A stretch of 64,000 nt of DNA from an uncultured Shewanella sp. (GCF_947491715.1 NZ_CANLKR010000014.1:51049-115048); one strand, 5' to 3'. Shown: positions 37,012 through 47,544, numbered from the stretch's first letter. The notes: a model not told the origin generated them from the letters alone. Numbers and translations: made by a program.

Positions 37012-37072
37012 CGTATAGCGCCACTATCAGCTAAGCTCAATATCAAAGCTCACTGAATTTACGCGCATCAAC

Positions 37073-37429
37073 ATGGAATATATTGAACTTATCTCAATGA
37101 ATGACCTGTCATCGTTTATTACCAGACAATCAGAGGGCAGCATTAAAAAAGAATTAGGCCTATATTCCATTCCTTATCCTGTATCGACACTACAATTTCG
37201 TGATTTTGAAGCAGGCCATTATTTCGACTGGCACCCCGCTCCACAAGCGCAATTTATCTTTTATCTTGAGGGCCAAGTTGAGATAACGGCAAGTGATGGC
37301 ACAAGAAAAACCTTTAAAGCAGGTGATATTTTATTTGCCAATGACACTCAAGGAAAGGGGCATATTACAAACACACTCACGAAAGGCAGAGCCATTATTG
37401 TTGTCATTGATCCAACACAAACTCAATAA
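37073..37429 (+). CDS. cupin-fold protein
   Basis: A 118-residue single-domain cupin. Motif 1 region FEAGHYFDWHPAPQAQFIFYLEGQVEI includes two His; motif 2 is FKAGDILFANDTQGKGHIT with His near its end. The DWHPAPQAQ/GDILFANDTQGKGH pattern is typical of small proteobacterial cupins of unknown substrate that bind a divalent metal. Start ATG 37073; an in-frame ATG eight codons later is possible. Unknown role; same direction as its neighbours. Confidence 0.8.
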   Translation: MEYIELISMNDLSSFITRQSEGSIKKELGLYSIPYPVSTLQFRDFEAGHYFDWHPAPQAQFIFYLEGQVEITASDGTRKTFKAGDILFANDTQGKGHITNTLTKGRAIIVVIDPTQTQ

Positions 37430-37500
37430 CGGTTTATCTTTACTGCTCAGACACGTAAAATTTACCTCACGCTAATCATTAACAGAGTAACCTTCTCCCC

Positions 37501-37947
37501 ATGGCCGAATTAACCATGCCGCAAACATCCACATACAGGAAGCAAGTTGAAACTGTCTCACTGAATGTTTGTAACAGTGTCATGCCTATGACACAAATCC
37601 CAGAAAACTTATTGGAAGCCTATGCAAACTTATGCAATGAGCTAATTGAAGATAAAGATCAAAAATTCGCTACCGTTTGGTCCGCTTTACCCAATAGCGC
37701 TAAAAACTTACTTCCCCAAGCCGATTTCCATGGATTCTATATTGCCAATGCGTGGTTTCAACTCAGCCGCGTTGCTCAAGATATCGCTGAAATGGCTGAC
37801 ACAGATGAAGCCATTAATGAAAAAGAATACGATGGTATTTTCACTCGTTTATCTGACAGTGCTTTAAAAGAAAGCAGCCGAAAACTTAAAAAAGCGCGTA
37901 CAGATAGGGCCATGCTTAATAGTATCAAGCAAGTCATTGCAGGATAA
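37501..37947 (+). CDS. unknown helical cytoplasmic protein
   Basis: 148 residues, no signal or membrane segment, predominantly helical. Central text LLPQADFHGFYIANAWFQLSR and AEMADTDEAINEKEYDGIF precedes a basic C-terminal helix (KESSRKLKKARTDRAMLN). ATG 37501 is taken as the start; an ATG five codons in is equally possible. I do not recognise the family. It converges on malic enzyme with a shared terminator, with which it has no evident link. Confidence 0.65.
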   Translation: MAELTMPQTSTYRKQVETVSLNVCNSVMPMTQIPENLLEAYANLCNELIEDKDQKFATVWSALPNSAKNLLPQADFHGFYIANAWFQLSRVAQDIAEMADTDEAINEKEYDGIFTRLSDSALKESSRKLKKARTDRAMLNSIKQVIAG

Positions 37948-37970
37948 GTTCCTCAAAAAATCAATGACAA

Positions 37971-38002
37971 AAAAACCGCTTCATTTGCATGAAGCGGTTT
38001 TT
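37971..38002. terminator. bidirectional terminator
   Basis: A perfect 14-bp stem (37971-37984 with 37989-38002) with loop TTGC, built of A-tract, CCGCTTCAT and complement. It serves both the unknown gene and the convergent maeA. Confidence 0.92.
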
Positions 38003-38021
38003 TATCTTTTATAAAAATCAG

Positions 38022-39710
38022 TTAGAACGAAGTACGCTTATAACGGCGATATTCGGGTTTCCAAAAGTTTTTCTCAATAGACTTTTTAATTAAATCATCG
38101 GACGTTGGCAATGCATGGCCTTGCTCAATGGCCACTTTTGCCACGGCAAAAGCAATATGCTTACTCACTGCATGAATGTCTTCAAGACTTGGTAATAATG
38201 GGCCTTCTCCATGAATGGCTAACGGAGAACACTCAGCTAAAGCACGACTCGACGCCATCAGCATCTCATTACTCACACGTTTGGCACCCGCCGCTAATAC
38301 CCCTAAGCCAATACCAGGAAAAATATAACTGTTATTACACTGAGCAATTTCATAGGTTATTCCCTCTACCACAACCGGCTCAAATGGGCTTCCGGTGGCC
38401 ACTAACGCTTGACCTTTCGTCCAGTGCAGCACATCTTTTGGTGTCGCTTCGACTCTGCTGGTCGGGTTAGATAAAGGAAACACAATCGGACGTTCACAAT
38501 GGCTGTGCATTGCCTTAATGATCTTCTCACTAAATAAACCTGGCGCACCAGACACACCAATGAGTACCGTCGGCTTGCCGTTATTCACGACATCTAATAA
38601 AGAAATATGATCACTTTCAGTATTCCAATTTGCGACATTGGCTTCTTTCTGTGCCAAAGGCTGCTGGAAAGGCAATAAATTCGGCATGCTATCGACTAAC
38701 ATTCCCCAACGGTCAACCATGTACACTTGTGAACGCGCTTGCTCAATGCTGATCCCTTCAGCAACCATTTGTGCCACAATGGCTTCTGCAATACCACACC
38801 CTGCTGAACCTGCACCAAGAAAAGCAACCCTTTGCTCACTGAGTTGGCTATTAGCGGCTTTACATGCCGCCAATAATGACCCCACAGTTACGGCTGCCGT
38901 ACCTTGAATATCATCATTAAAGCAGCAATATTTATCTTTATAGCGCTCAAGTAATGGCATGGCATTTTTTTGAGCGAAATCTTCAAATTGAATCAAGGCA
39001 TCTGGCCAGCGACGATGAACGGCTTCCATGAAGGCTTCTACAAACTCAGTGTATTCTTCACCGCCAATTCTAGGATGACGCGATCCCATATACATAGGAT
39101 CATCCAATAACTGTGGATTATCGGTCCCAACATCTAATGTAATAGGCAGCGTATAAGCAGGACTGATCCCACCACAGCTGGTATAGAGCGACAATTTCCC
39201 AATGGGGATCCCCATGCCGCCAATACCTTGATCGCCCAAACCTAAAATACGTTCTCCGTCCGTCACAACAATGACTTTCACTTTCTGACGGGTCGAATTA
39301 TTCAGCACATCGTCAATTCTGTCTTTATTGGAATAAGAAATAAATAAACCACGGTTACGACGATAGTTTTTAGAAAAACGTTCACATGCCGATCCCACTG
39401 TAGGAGTATAAATAATTGGCATCATTTCAGTAATATGATTTTGCAATAAACGATAATATAAGGTTTCGTTTGTATCTTGAATATTTCTTAAATAAATATG
39501 TTTATCAAGATCATTAGTAAAATTCTTGTACTGAGCATATGCACGAGAAGCTTGTTCTTCAATGGTTTCAATAACGCTAGGTAATAATCCTTCTAAATTA
39601 AAGAAAATCCGTTCTTCATTGGTAAATGCGCTGCCTTTATTGATCAAGGGCGCTTCAAGAATTGCAGGACCTGCAAAAGGAAGATAGAGCGGGCGTTTAT
39701 TATCGTCCAT
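38022..39710 (-). CDS. maeA: NAD-dependent malic enzyme
   Basis: 562 residues. Oxidatively decarboxylates malate to pyruvate and CO2. Signatures: the catalytic Tyr segment [20 protein letters not shown] (about residue 95), [20 protein letters not shown], the metal-binding [16 protein letters not shown] and [17 protein letters not shown] (about 250), and a Rossmann [15 protein letters not shown] (about 298). The length and the two-domain layout match the large SfcA type, and NAD preference is inferred from that. Cut off by a strong bidirectional terminator. Confidence 0.95.
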   Translation of the reverse strand: MDDNKRPLYLPFAGPAILEAPLINKGSAFTNEERIFFNLEGLLPSVIETIEEQASRAYAQYKNFTNDLDKHIYLRNIQDTNETLYYRLLQNHITEMMPIIYTPTVGSACERFSKNYRRNRGLFISYSNKDRIDDVLNNSTRQKVKVIVVTDGERILGLGDQGIGGMGIPIGKLSLYTSCGGISPAYTLPITLDVGTDNPQLLDDPMYMGSRHPRIGGEEYTEFVEAFMEAVHRRWPDALIQFEDFAQKNAMPLLERYKDKYCCFNDDIQGTAAVTVGSLLAACKAANSQLSEQRVAFLGAGSAGCGIAEAIVAQMVAEGISIEQARSQVYMVDRWGMLVDSMPNLLPFQQPLAQKEANVANWNTESDHISLLDVVNNGKPTVLIGVSGAPGLFSEKIIKAMHSHCERPIVFPLSNPTSRVEATPKDVLHWTKGQALVATGSPFEPVVVEGITYEIAQCNNSYIFPGIGLGVLAAGAKRVSNEMLMASSRALAECSPLAIHGEGPLLPSLEDIHAVSKHIAFAVAKVAIEQGHALPTSDDLIKKSIEKNFWKPEYRRYKRTSF

Positions 39711-40052
39711 TGGAAACCTTTTTAAATATTACGATTAAATACATAAAACTTCATTATAGATGATTTAACGTGATAACTAACTGCTTATTTTCAATAAAAT
39801 AATCTATAACACTATGATCTGGATGTGGATCTGACTATCGATCCTAAATATGACGCATCGTCTTTACAGCTTAAAATCATCGTCAGCATGAAGGCCTAAT
39901 GATCTCGATAAACCCGTCACTTTTAATAACCTAAGATTATCATGAAATCGACACTTTGTTGCCTTTAATTGAGCCATTCAGTCGATTTTTTTTGAGAAAC
40001 TACTTGTTTTAATTACTCAAAAAGTACCTTAAACCAAAAATAGAAGAAACAA
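39711..40052. other. upstream region of maeA
   Basis: About 340 AT-rich bases between maeA and the terminator of the DUF1456 gene. No gene, repeat or recognised operator. Confidence 0.4.
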
Positions 40053-40080
40053 AAAAAGCACGTTTAATCGTGCTTTTTAA
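40053..40080 (-). terminator. terminator of the DUF1456 gene
   Basis: A 10-bp stem (AAAAAGCACG, 40053-40062, with CGTGCTTTTT, 40069-40078), loop TTTAAT, A and T tracts on both sides. It is 20 bases after the gene's stop on the minus strand. Confidence 0.88.
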
Positions 40081-40097
40081 ACTTTAATGATATAAAT

Positions 40098-40562
40098 TTA
40101 CATTCCGCGATATTTAAGCGATAGGCCTGCAAGAAAATTTCGTAGCACTTGATCACCACACGTTTTATAATGTTTATGACCTGGCTTTCTAAACAATGCC
40201 CCTAATTCAGATTTCGACATGTTAAATTCTGCTAAACTTAATAACCCAATGATGTCATCTTCTTTTAATTCCAATGCGACCCGCAATTTTTTAAAAATCA
40301 GATTATTGGTGAGTTGAGAAACAGGCTCTGGCACTTCACTGCCCTCTCTTAACCCTCTTTTTTCAATGACAAGCCCATCAAGAAATGAACAAAAAACCTT
40401 ATCATTACAAGTCTTATAGCCTTCTTCTGACTCTTTTCGTAGCATGTTAATCAGCACATCCGTTGTCATTTCATGCTTAGCGTTTGCAAAAATTGTAATC
40501 ATTTTTGCATTACTGTAATCGAATACAAAACGTACTCGACGTAAAATATCATTGTTGGTCAT
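40098..40562 (-). CDS. DUF1456 family protein (YehS-like)
   Basis: 154 residues made of two similar helical halves, each starting NNDILRRVRFVFDYSN or NNLIFKKLRVALELKEDDII and ending with a KTCxDxVxxxFLxGL element (KTCNDKVFCSFLDGLVIEKRG; KTCGDQVLRNFLAGLSLKYRG). This internal duplication is diagnostic of DUF1456. The molecular role is unknown. Start ATG 40560-40562. It lies 63 bases downstream of the Nramp-type gene on the same strand, perhaps in one transcript. Confidence 0.9.
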   Translation of the reverse strand: MTNNDILRRVRFVFDYSNAKMITIFANAKHEMTTDVLINMLRKESEEGYKTCNDKVFCSFLDGLVIEKRGLREGSEVPEPVSQLTNNLIFKKLRVALELKEDDIIGLLSLAEFNMSKSELGALFRKPGHKHYKTCGDQVLRNFLAGLSLKYRGM

Positions 40563-40625
40563 AATGTTTTATCTTTTAGTCTGTAAAAGCGCGGCTGCGC
40601 TTTCATGCAATGATATTGTCTCCCA

Positions 40626-41900
40626 TTACTGGAAAAACTTCCAATAAATAAACAACACAGAAAAACCAACAAAATAAAGAATACCCAACCAAGACCAGAT
40701 CGTCATCAATGGACCATACCTATCTTCAGCTGCGAGTTGCTTTGAAATCATTAAGTTAAAATTGAGTGCAGCATAAACAACGGTGGTAATGAACGCCAAA
40801 ATCATCACAAATTCTAACAAAGGCAATAATGCCCCTTGAAAGAATAAAATAATAAATAAGCTTAATACACTCACCGATAACATGATGCGGGTTAGCCCCA
40901 CCGTTTTATGCTGATCTTTGGAATGATGCGTTAACAGCTGCCAACTTTCAGCCAAACTTCGGCTATAACCATCAATAACGGTCACCGTTGTACTGAAAAT
41001 ACATAATAAAGCAACAGCACCAATAAGGTAGCGGCTTTCTCCCCCCATTACGTCGCTGTACAATTCGATAAGTTGATTGGCAAATAACGCACCTGAATCC
41101 GAAAAATGCTCATTGGTGCCATACATCACCAATGTTCCCAAGGATAGAAAAACTAATGCTAAAATAATCGTCAGTACATAGCCTATGTTGAAATCTAATA
41201 ATGCTTGTTTTTTACTGATAGGCATTTGTTTTTGCTTTTCAATCAACCATAAAGAATTCCAAACGCTCACTTCAATAGGGGCAGGCATCCATCCCATCAT
41301 AGCCACCAAAAAGCCAATATTAGCCCACTGCCAAGGAGAAACGGCCACAAAATCACTGTTCATTACGGGTGGAATATTCAATGCCATTGCAGCAGCGGTC
41401 AAGGTCATTAAGGTTAACCCAAACATGATGAACTTACTTAATTTATCAAGCAGACGATAGTGACCCAAAATAATTAAAGCTAAGCTTGAAATCAACACGA
41501 TTAACGCCAAAATATCAATGGATAAAGGAATAAATAGCGTCAACATAGCGGCTGTTAGCATGGCTACCCCCGCTGTACTGGCTACCGCAGCGACAGCATT
41601 AAGCAAAGTAAATAAAACAAGATAGCCAATCCCCTGATTATAATACCCTTGCAATAAGCTTTCGCCTGTCGCAACGGTATAACGTGCGCCTGCGGCAAAA
41701 AAAGGATATTTGATCACATTGACCACTAAAATAACCCATGCCAATTGCCAGCCAAATTCTGCACCCGCTCGTGTTGATGCCACTAAATGTGACGCCCCAA
41801 TTGCAGCTGCTGCCATTAACAACCCAGGTCCCATTGCTCTTAACAATTGATAAGCACCTTTCTCATGAGTACTTTTTGTTATCGATGACATCTTATTCAT
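40626..41900 (-). CDS. Nramp-related divalent metal transporter with altered metal-site motifs
   Basis: 424 residues, about eleven membrane helices; AAAGG precedes ATG 41898-41900. The family opening GPGLLMAAAAIGASHLVAST is clear, but the helix-1 DPGN metal motif of classical Nramp is GASH here (residues 35-38), and the helix-6 MPH element is MPAPIE (about residue 204). Those changes remove classical Mn/Fe ligands, so substrate may differ (Mg, another ion or a co-substrate), as in known Nramp-related subfamilies. IEVSVWNSLW and FSTTVTVIDGYSRSLA are typical of this proteobacterial branch. Inner membrane. Direct regulation is not evident. Confidence 0.85.
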   Translation of the reverse strand: MNKMSSITKSTHEKGAYQLLRAMGPGLLMAAAAIGASHLVASTRAGAEFGWQLAWVILVVNVIKYPFFAAGARYTVATGESLLQGYYNQGIGYLVLFTLLNAVAAVASTAGVAMLTAAMLTLFIPLSIDILALIVLISSLALIILGHYRLLDKLSKFIMFGLTLMTLTAAAMALNIPPVMNSDFVAVSPWQWANIGFLVAMMGWMPAPIEVSVWNSLWLIEKQKQMPISKKQALLDFNIGYVLTIILALVFLSLGTLVMYGTNEHFSDSGALFANQLIELYSDVMGGESRYLIGAVALLCIFSTTVTVIDGYSRSLAESWQLLTHHSKDQHKTVGLTRIMLSVSVLSLFIILFFQGALLPLLEFVMILAFITTVVYAALNFNLMISKQLAAEDRYGPLMTIWSWLGILYFVGFSVLFIYWKFFQ

Positions 41901-42361
41901 ATAAAACCTTTGCTAGCAAATGAGTATTTAGTGATAAAAACAGCATAATCCCCAATAAGTTGGCATTAGCAATACCACAAAACCTCTTTTGATAAAAATG
42001 TTTTAAAAAATTTTTGCAAACGACAAGCCTAGATTCACCTTAACCCCCTAACTCCAAAATAAAATAAAAAAACCTTATTAAACAATCAACTAATTCAAAA
42101 AAACGAACAGACTCCTTCCATCTTCATCTGCCCTTTACCCTATACCGTTAATCGCTCGTTCCAGCACTCACCCCTCACTTTTTATTAACAATTGTTTGAC
42201 ATTATTTATTTAGTATTTAAATTGTTATTCGTTTGTTGTTAATTTGAGCGGTCAAAATTTAGTGGTTTTATTTTGCTGTCGCTTGTTTTTATTTAAGTCG
42301 GCATGAACTGAACCCTATGACTGCATGATTTAACGTTTAAAAATAATAATGATAAAGGATT
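41901..42361. other. divergent promoter region between Nramp-like and TonB receptor genes
   Basis: About 460 AT-rich bases. A possible sigma-70 promoter for the receptor is at 42196-42223 (listed). I could not support a Fur box. GATAAAGGATT precedes the receptor ATG as ribosome site. Confidence 0.4.
42196..42223 (+). promoter_or_regulatory. possible sigma-70 promoter of the TonB receptor gene
   Basis: TTGACA at 42196-42201, a 16-base spacer, then TAAATT (4 of 6 matches to TATAAT) at 42218-42223, about 140 bases before the ATG. The -35 is perfect, but in such AT-rich sequence chance is a real alternative. Confidence 0.35.
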
Positions 42362-44965
42362 ATGATGAAGAAACCTCACCTATGGCCCAGCCTATGCGCG
42401 CTGGCAGTATCAAGCATATTATCACCTATTGCCTTTGCCGCTGAAAATGAAACTCGACTCAAAGAAGAAGAGCCACTTGAACACATCTCGGTGACTGGCT
42501 CACATATTAAACGTACCGACTTAGAAGGTGCGTCACCCATGACAGTACTCACAGATGAAGATATCGCCCGATCAGGGGCACAAGATATGTCGCAATTGTT
42601 GAGTAAATTACCCATTGCTGGCGCTGGCACCTTTGCCACTCAGGGCAATAACTCCGACGATACCGCCAATGGCGGCGCCGCCATTTCACTTCGTGGATTA
42701 GGTGCAGACGCAACCCTTGTTCTTCTTAATGGTCGCCGTGTTGCCGTGTCTTCTTTTGCAAAAAGTATTGATACTTCCTTTGTCGATATTAATGCCATTC
42801 CGATGTCAGCGGTTGAACGTGTCGATATCGTAAAAGATGGCGCCTCTGCAACCTATGGCTCGGATGCCATTGCAGGTGTGGTCAATATCATCTTGAAAAA
42901 AGATTTTGAAGGGTTTGAAATTAATGCAAAAGCGGGTGAAACCGTTGAAGATGGTGGCGGACAAACGTCAGCCTCTATTTTATGGGGCAGCCATGCTGAA
43001 AAATCTCATACCAGTATTATTTTGAACTATTTTCATGAAAATGAAACCACATTAGGGGATAGAAGCTACTCTAAATCGGCCAATCAGACCGCTCGAGGCG
43101 GCAGTGATTCTCGATCTTCTATGGGTAATCCCGGCAGTTATATTCCAGCAGACATTGGCACCGATGGTTCAATTACCACATTATCTAATAGCTATGATTG
43201 GCAGCCCGGCACAAACTGTCCCAGTGATAACAATAATGGTACATTTTGTGTCTACGATTATGCCCCCATGATGACCTCAACACCAGAGACCACACGGGTT
43301 GGTTTATCGGTTTTTCATGATTATTATATCAATGATGAAATCACGCTGTTTAGCGAAATGATGTATCAACATAATGAAAGTATCGTCAATGGCGCCGCCA
43401 GCCCCTCAAATGCAGAACTTTATATTTTATCTGGAAATCAAAACTATAGCTCAGTCAATAATCCTTATGCCTCTTCAGGTGAAAATTTAACCATGCGCCG
43501 CCGGGTCACCGAAACCGGCGGCCGTCAAAAAGAAGCCGAATCTGACAGCGCCCGTTTAGTCATGGGACTTGACGGCATGCTGGGTGAATGGGATTGGGAA
43601 TTAGCTTACACTTACTCTTACAATCGTAACTATGAATTTGGTCAAAATGGTTATGTTTGGACCTCAGTCTTGCAAGATGAAATCAATGCAGGAAATTTTA
43701 ACCCTTTCTCCACCACACAAACGGCTGCTGTTATTGATGAGATTTCGGTCAACACTACCCGTAATGCCAAATCCACCACTTCAGCGTTTGATGGCACCAT
43801 TGCAGGTGAGATTTTTGAGCTTCCAGCGGGTCATGTCGGCATGGCCGTCGGCTTTGAATATCGCGAAGAAGATTTATCCGATAAGCCTGATGAACTGTTT
43901 TTACGTGGCGAGATTTTTGGCACTGAAGCCACAGAAGCCTATGGCAGTCGTGACCAAACATCGGTATTTATTGAGTTTGCGGTACCGGTTTTTGACACCT
44001 TAGAAGCCCAGCTTGCCGGACGCTATGAAAACTATAGTGACTTTGGGACAACCACCAGCCCCAAAGTTGCACTATTATTCACCCCATTGGATACTCTCAC
44101 ATTCAGAGCCAGTTGGGCCGAAGGTTTTAGAGCACCATCACTGGTTCAACTCGGCCTAGGTGCCAGTCAAGAATCCCCAGAACTCATTGATACTCAGCGC
44201 TGCAATATTACCAATGCTGATGAAGATTGTACTCCTCAAGAGAAAACGGTTAATTTTTCGGGTAACCCCGATCTCAAAGCGGAAGAGTCGACCTCTTACA
44301 ATGTCGGTGCTGTATGGGAAGTTATCGATAATTTAAGTATGGGCATTGATTATTGGTATTATAAAGTCGATGGTTTGATTGATGCCGATCCACAATACGT
44401 AATCAATACACAACCATCTGCTGTAGAAAGAGAAGCCTCTTCTGGTGGTATTCCAGGGCGCATTATTAGTATTTCAGATCAATTTGCCAACCTGAATGAA
44501 CAAACTACTGATGGTATTGATTTTGATGTGCAATACATGTTTGATACTGGTGAATATGGCGAGTTTGGATTAAGTTATAACCTGACTTGGGTTCATGAAT
44601 TTGAGCAAGTTCGCGCCGATGGTTCCGTTGTTGAACTAAAAGGACGCTACGAGCATCCTGAATATCGCTGGACTGGCGGACTGAATTGGGCGATAAACGA
44701 TTGGCAAGCCACCACGCGCTTAAACTACATCAGTGAAGTCGCTTACACTCAAGAGCAAAATACCGAAGGTTACATTGATGCCATGACCACAGTCGATATG
44801 AATGTGACTTACATTGGTTTTAATCATTGGTCTCTTACGATAGGCGCCAATAATGTCTTCAATGAAGAGCCTCCATTTAGCAAGGTTGACTTCATGGGAT
44901 ACGATCAAAATACTTACTCGGCTATCGGCGCCTTTTGGTATGCCTCTGCCACCTATCGCTTTTAA
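42362..44965 (+). CDS. TonB-dependent outer-membrane receptor
   Basis: 867 residues. Signal peptide ending SPIAFA; then a plug domain (ISVTGSHIKRTDLEGASP, VLLNGRRVAVSSF, ERVDIVKDGASATYGSDAIA) and a 22-strand barrel ending in the aromatic YASATYRF. The GSHIKRTDLEGASP and DGASATYGSDAIAGVVN forms are typical of the large marine receptors that take up carbohydrates, peptides or other nutrients rather than siderophores, but substrate cannot be read. Start is ATG 42362 or the adjacent ATG. The gst gene follows behind a hairpin. Confidence 0.93.
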   Translation: MMKKPHLWPSLCALAVSSILSPIAFAAENETRLKEEEPLEHISVTGSHIKRTDLEGASPMTVLTDEDIARSGAQDMSQLLSKLPIAGAGTFATQGNNSDDTANGGAAISLRGLGADATLVLLNGRRVAVSSFAKSIDTSFVDINAIPMSAVERVDIVKDGASATYGSDAIAGVVNIILKKDFEGFEINAKAGETVEDGGGQTSASILWGSHAEKSHTSIILNYFHENETTLGDRSYSKSANQTARGGSDSRSSMGNPGSYIPADIGTDGSITTLSNSYDWQPGTNCPSDNNNGTFCVYDYAPMMTSTPETTRVGLSVFHDYYINDEITLFSEMMYQHNESIVNGAASPSNAELYILSGNQNYSSVNNPYASSGENLTMRRRVTETGGRQKEAESDSARLVMGLDGMLGEWDWELAYTYSYNRNYEFGQNGYVWTSVLQDEINAGNFNPFSTTQTAAVIDEISVNTTRNAKSTTSAFDGTIAGEIFELPAGHVGMAVGFEYREEDLSDKPDELFLRGEIFGTEATEAYGSRDQTSVFIEFAVPVFDTLEAQLAGRYENYSDFGTTTSPKVALLFTPLDTLTFRASWAEGFRAPSLVQLGLGASQESPELIDTQRCNITNADEDCTPQEKTVNFSGNPDLKAEESTSYNVGAVWEVIDNLSMGIDYWYYKVDGLIDADPQYVINTQPSAVEREASSGGIPGRIISISDQFANLNEQTTDGIDFDVQYMFDTGEYGEFGLSYNLTWVHEFEQVRADGSVVELKGRYEHPEYRWTGGLNWAINDWQATTRLNYISEVAYTQEQNTEGYIDAMTTVDMNVTYIGFNHWSLTIGANNVFNEEPPFSKVDFMGYDQNTYSAIGAFWYASATYRF

Positions 44966-45022
44966 TTAATCTAGATAAAGTGTTTTAAGTCATTGCCATA
45001 CTTAGGCTTAAAACGTCATCAT

Positions 45023-45051
45023 CAGCTAGCTATCTCTTTGGTAGCTAGCTG
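45023..45051 (+). terminator. hairpin after the TonB receptor gene
   Basis: A perfect 10-bp stem (CAGCTAGCTA, 45023-45032, with TAGCTAGCTG, 45042-45051) and loop TCTCTTTGG, followed by CTTATTTAT. Probable terminator with a weak U-run. Confidence 0.6.
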
Positions 45052-45078
45052 CTTATTTATCAAAAGTAAGGACATAAT

Positions 45079-45744
45079 ATGCTCACACTCTACGGAGCTC
45101 CTCGAACTCGTTCAGCCCGAGTCTCTTGGTTATTAGAAGAATTAGGCCTGACTTGGCAATACCATTATATCAATTTCGCCAAAGGCGACAGTCAACACCC
45201 TGATTTTTTAACGCTCAACCCATATGGAAAAATCCCCCTTCTCATTGATGAAAATAAAGCGGCCCAACACTCTCCCGTTACCTTATCTGAATCAACCGCT
45301 ATTTGTAGTTTCCTTGTTGAAAGGTATAACGACACTTCAAGCACGCCTCTGTACCAACCAACAAATGGAACACCTGATTCAGCTCGATATCATCAATGGA
45401 TCAGTTTTATTACCTGCGAATTAGAACAACCTTTATGGACTTTCGCTAAACACAAATTTGCACTGCCCAAAACATTGAGACAAGAGAGCATGCAAGCCGT
45501 GGCTATCTGGGAATTTGATAAAGCGGCGAGCATTGCCGAATCTTGGCTGCCAAATAGCGATTATCTGTTTGGAGAGACCTTAAGCATTGCCGATATTCTT
45601 CTCACCCACACCCTACAATGGGCAACAAAATCAGGTATCACTCTTACACCTAAATTGGCTCAATATCTCAAAAATGTCGCTTGCCGCCCCGCACTTTCTC
45701 GAGCATCAGCAATCGAAGAAGCCGCGGCAGTAAGGGCTGCATAA
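45079..45744 (+). CDS. glutathione S-transferase family protein
   Basis: 221 residues. N-terminal thioredoxin fold (MLTLYGAPRTRSARVSWLLEE, then the cis-Pro segment NPYGKIPLLIDE and glutathione-binding SESTAICSFLVERY at about residue 74), then an all-helical C-terminal domain with LSIADILLTHTLQWA. Conjugates or reduces substrates with glutathione in the cytoplasm; the particular reaction is unknown. Ser/Arg near residues 11-13 could serve as the activating residue. It follows the TonB receptor gene, but no operon is proven. Confidence 0.88.
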   Translation: MLTLYGAPRTRSARVSWLLEELGLTWQYHYINFAKGDSQHPDFLTLNPYGKIPLLIDENKAAQHSPVTLSESTAICSFLVERYNDTSSTPLYQPTNGTPDSARYHQWISFITCELEQPLWTFAKHKFALPKTLRQESMQAVAIWEFDKAASIAESWLPNSDYLFGETLSIADILLTHTLQWATKSGITLTPKLAQYLKNVACRPALSRASAIEEAAAVRAA

Positions 45745-46115
45745 GCAAGTTTGTCCCTCAAAAACATCAAAGTGCTACGTTAAATATGCTCAAAATACGC
45801 TCAATTTTCTTGTTTTTTCGTAGCCCATTTTTCATAGTCCATAGACACAAAATAAAAACACCAATCAAACCTAAACACCAAATAAACATTTCACTTAACC
45901 CACAAAAAACCAACATACAAGATTTATTACAATCTTTTCATACGTTAACAATTACAGATAAAAACATTTAAAATCAATAAATTATATGTAATCCTTTTAA
46001 TATTTTCTAATAAGTTCCCCAAATTTCCGTATTGATCTAAATTAATGCACTCTTTATACAGGATTAATCTATTAATGCTAAATCCGTTTTTGTCATTATA
46101 AAGGATGGCCGTTAT
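45745..46115. other. intergenic stretch, nothing recognised
   Basis: About 370 AT-rich bases between gst and the phosphodiesterase gene. A frame here (45681-45971) overlaps the end of gst out of frame and has no support. AAAGGATGGCC lies shortly before the next ATG. Confidence 0.45.
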
Positions 46116-47477
46116 ATGCGATTATTACCTTACTCTCTTATATACACTGTGATTGGCGCAACTGCCTTTGTCAGCTTTTTAAGCTTTGCCAATGTGTCAG
46201 ATATGAAACACCCACAAGACAATACTGTCGAAGCCAACAGCTCATCACATAAACAAAAGAAACTGGCTCGCGTAGGGGTTCGCCCGTTTTATCTTTTAAG
46301 CCAATTAGATGATCCAAAACTTAAGAAAAAACTTGCTCAATGTAGTAATAAACCTTTTTATCGTACTGAATTTGCCTTAGGCCACAGAGGCGCTTCAATG
46401 CAATTTCCTGAACACAGTAAAGAATCTTATCAGGCCGCCATCAATTCTGGCGCGGGTATTGTTGAATGTGATGTGACTTTTACAAAAGACAAACAATTAG
46501 TGTGCCGCCATTCTCAATGTGATTTAGCGTCCACCACAAACATATTAGCCAAGCCAGAATTAGCCAGTAAATGTACTCAGCCCTTCTCTCCTGCCGATCC
46601 TTCAACTGGCACAGCCGCTACAGCCACATGCTGTACGAGTGACATTACACTCGAAGAATTTAAGAGTTTATGCGCTAAAATGGATGGCACTAATCCCGAT
46701 GCCACCACCGTAGAAGAATTTATGAATGGCACACCAGATTGGCGAACCGATCTTTACGCCAGTTGCGCAACCGTGATGACCCATAAAGAAAGCATTGAAA
46801 TGTTCAAAAAAGCAGGAGTCAAAATGGTTCCTGAGTTAAAAGCACCCAGTGTTTCCATGCCGTTTGATGGTTATACTCAAGAGCAATATGCACAGCAAAT
46901 GTTAGATGAGTATACCCAAGCTGGCGTTAAACCTTCTCAAGTTTATGCCCAGTCTTTTAACTTGAATGACATCAAATATTGGATTCAAAACGACCCTAAA
47001 TTTGCCAAACAAGCCGTCTTCCTTGATGACCGTTATGAGACAGCCAGTCTAGATCCCAACGATCCTTCAACTTGGACGCCTACAATGGAAGAATTAAAAG
47101 ATTCTGGCGTAGAAATTATTGCTCCGCCTCTATGGGTATTGGTGACCTTAGATGATGATAACAATATTATTCCATCCGCTTATGCAAAAGCGGCTAAAGA
47201 AGCCGGTCTTGATATTATTGCCTGGTCATTAGAACGTTCAGGCCCACTGACCACAGACAATGGTGGTTGGTATTATCAAAGTATCAGTAAAGCTATCAAG
47301 AATGACGGTGATACCCTAAAACTACTTAATGTACTCGCACAAGATGTGAAAGTCAGAGGGGTCTTTTCCGATTGGCCTGCAACCGTCGTTTACTATGCTA
47401 ATTGCATGAACTTACCGAAAAAACATGCCAATGCGTCACCAAGCGATACCGAAAGTTTAATAGGTAAAGCAAAATAA
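46116..47477 (+). CDS. secreted glycerophosphodiester phosphodiesterase
   Basis: 453 residues with a signal peptide ([20 protein letters not shown]). The GDPD TIM-barrel signatures are [19 protein letters not shown] (catalytic His about residue 91), [12 protein letters not shown] with metal-binding Glu and Asp, and [10 protein letters not shown] with the second catalytic His. Later KMVPELKAP and IIAWSLE are typical barrel strands. It cleaves glycerophosphodiesters to glycerol 3-phosphate and an alcohol in the periplasm or outside. It is longer than GlpQ (about 350) because of an insert after the second His, rich in Cys (CTQPFSPAD...[14 protein letters not shown]). Alone, with its own terminator. 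A glpT relic elsewhere in the window suggests a former use of the product. Confidence 0.88.
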   Translation: MRLLPYSLIYTVIGATAFVSFLSFANVSDMKHPQDNTVEANSSSHKQKKLARVGVRPFYLLSQLDDPKLKKKLAQCSNKPFYRTEFALGHRGASMQFPEHSKESYQAAINSGAGIVECDVTFTKDKQLVCRHSQCDLASTTNILAKPELASKCTQPFSPADPSTGTAATATCCTSDITLEEFKSLCAKMDGTNPDATTVEEFMNGTPDWRTDLYASCATVMTHKESIEMFKKAGVKMVPELKAPSVSMPFDGYTQEQYAQQMLDEYTQAGVKPSQVYAQSFNLNDIKYWIQNDPKFAKQAVFLDDRYETASLDPNDPSTWTPTMEELKDSGVEIIAPPLWVLVTLDDDNNIIPSAYAKAAKEAGLDIIAWSLERSGPLTTDNGGWYYQSISKAIKNDGDTLKLLNVLAQDVKVRGVFSDWPATVVYYANCMNLPKKHANASPSDTESLIGKAK

Positions 47478-47494
47478 AAGTAAATTAATGATAT

Positions 47495-47530
47495 AAAAAG
47501 CGTGCAATTTACAGTTGCACGCTTTTTATT
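47495..47530 (+). terminator. rho-independent terminator after the phosphodiesterase gene
   Basis: A perfect 13-bp stem (47495-47507 with 47515-47527), loop TTTACAG, T-run. It is 17 bases after the stop and could also end the convergent gene at 47545. Confidence 0.9.
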
Positions 47531-47544
47531 ATCAATGCTAGCGA

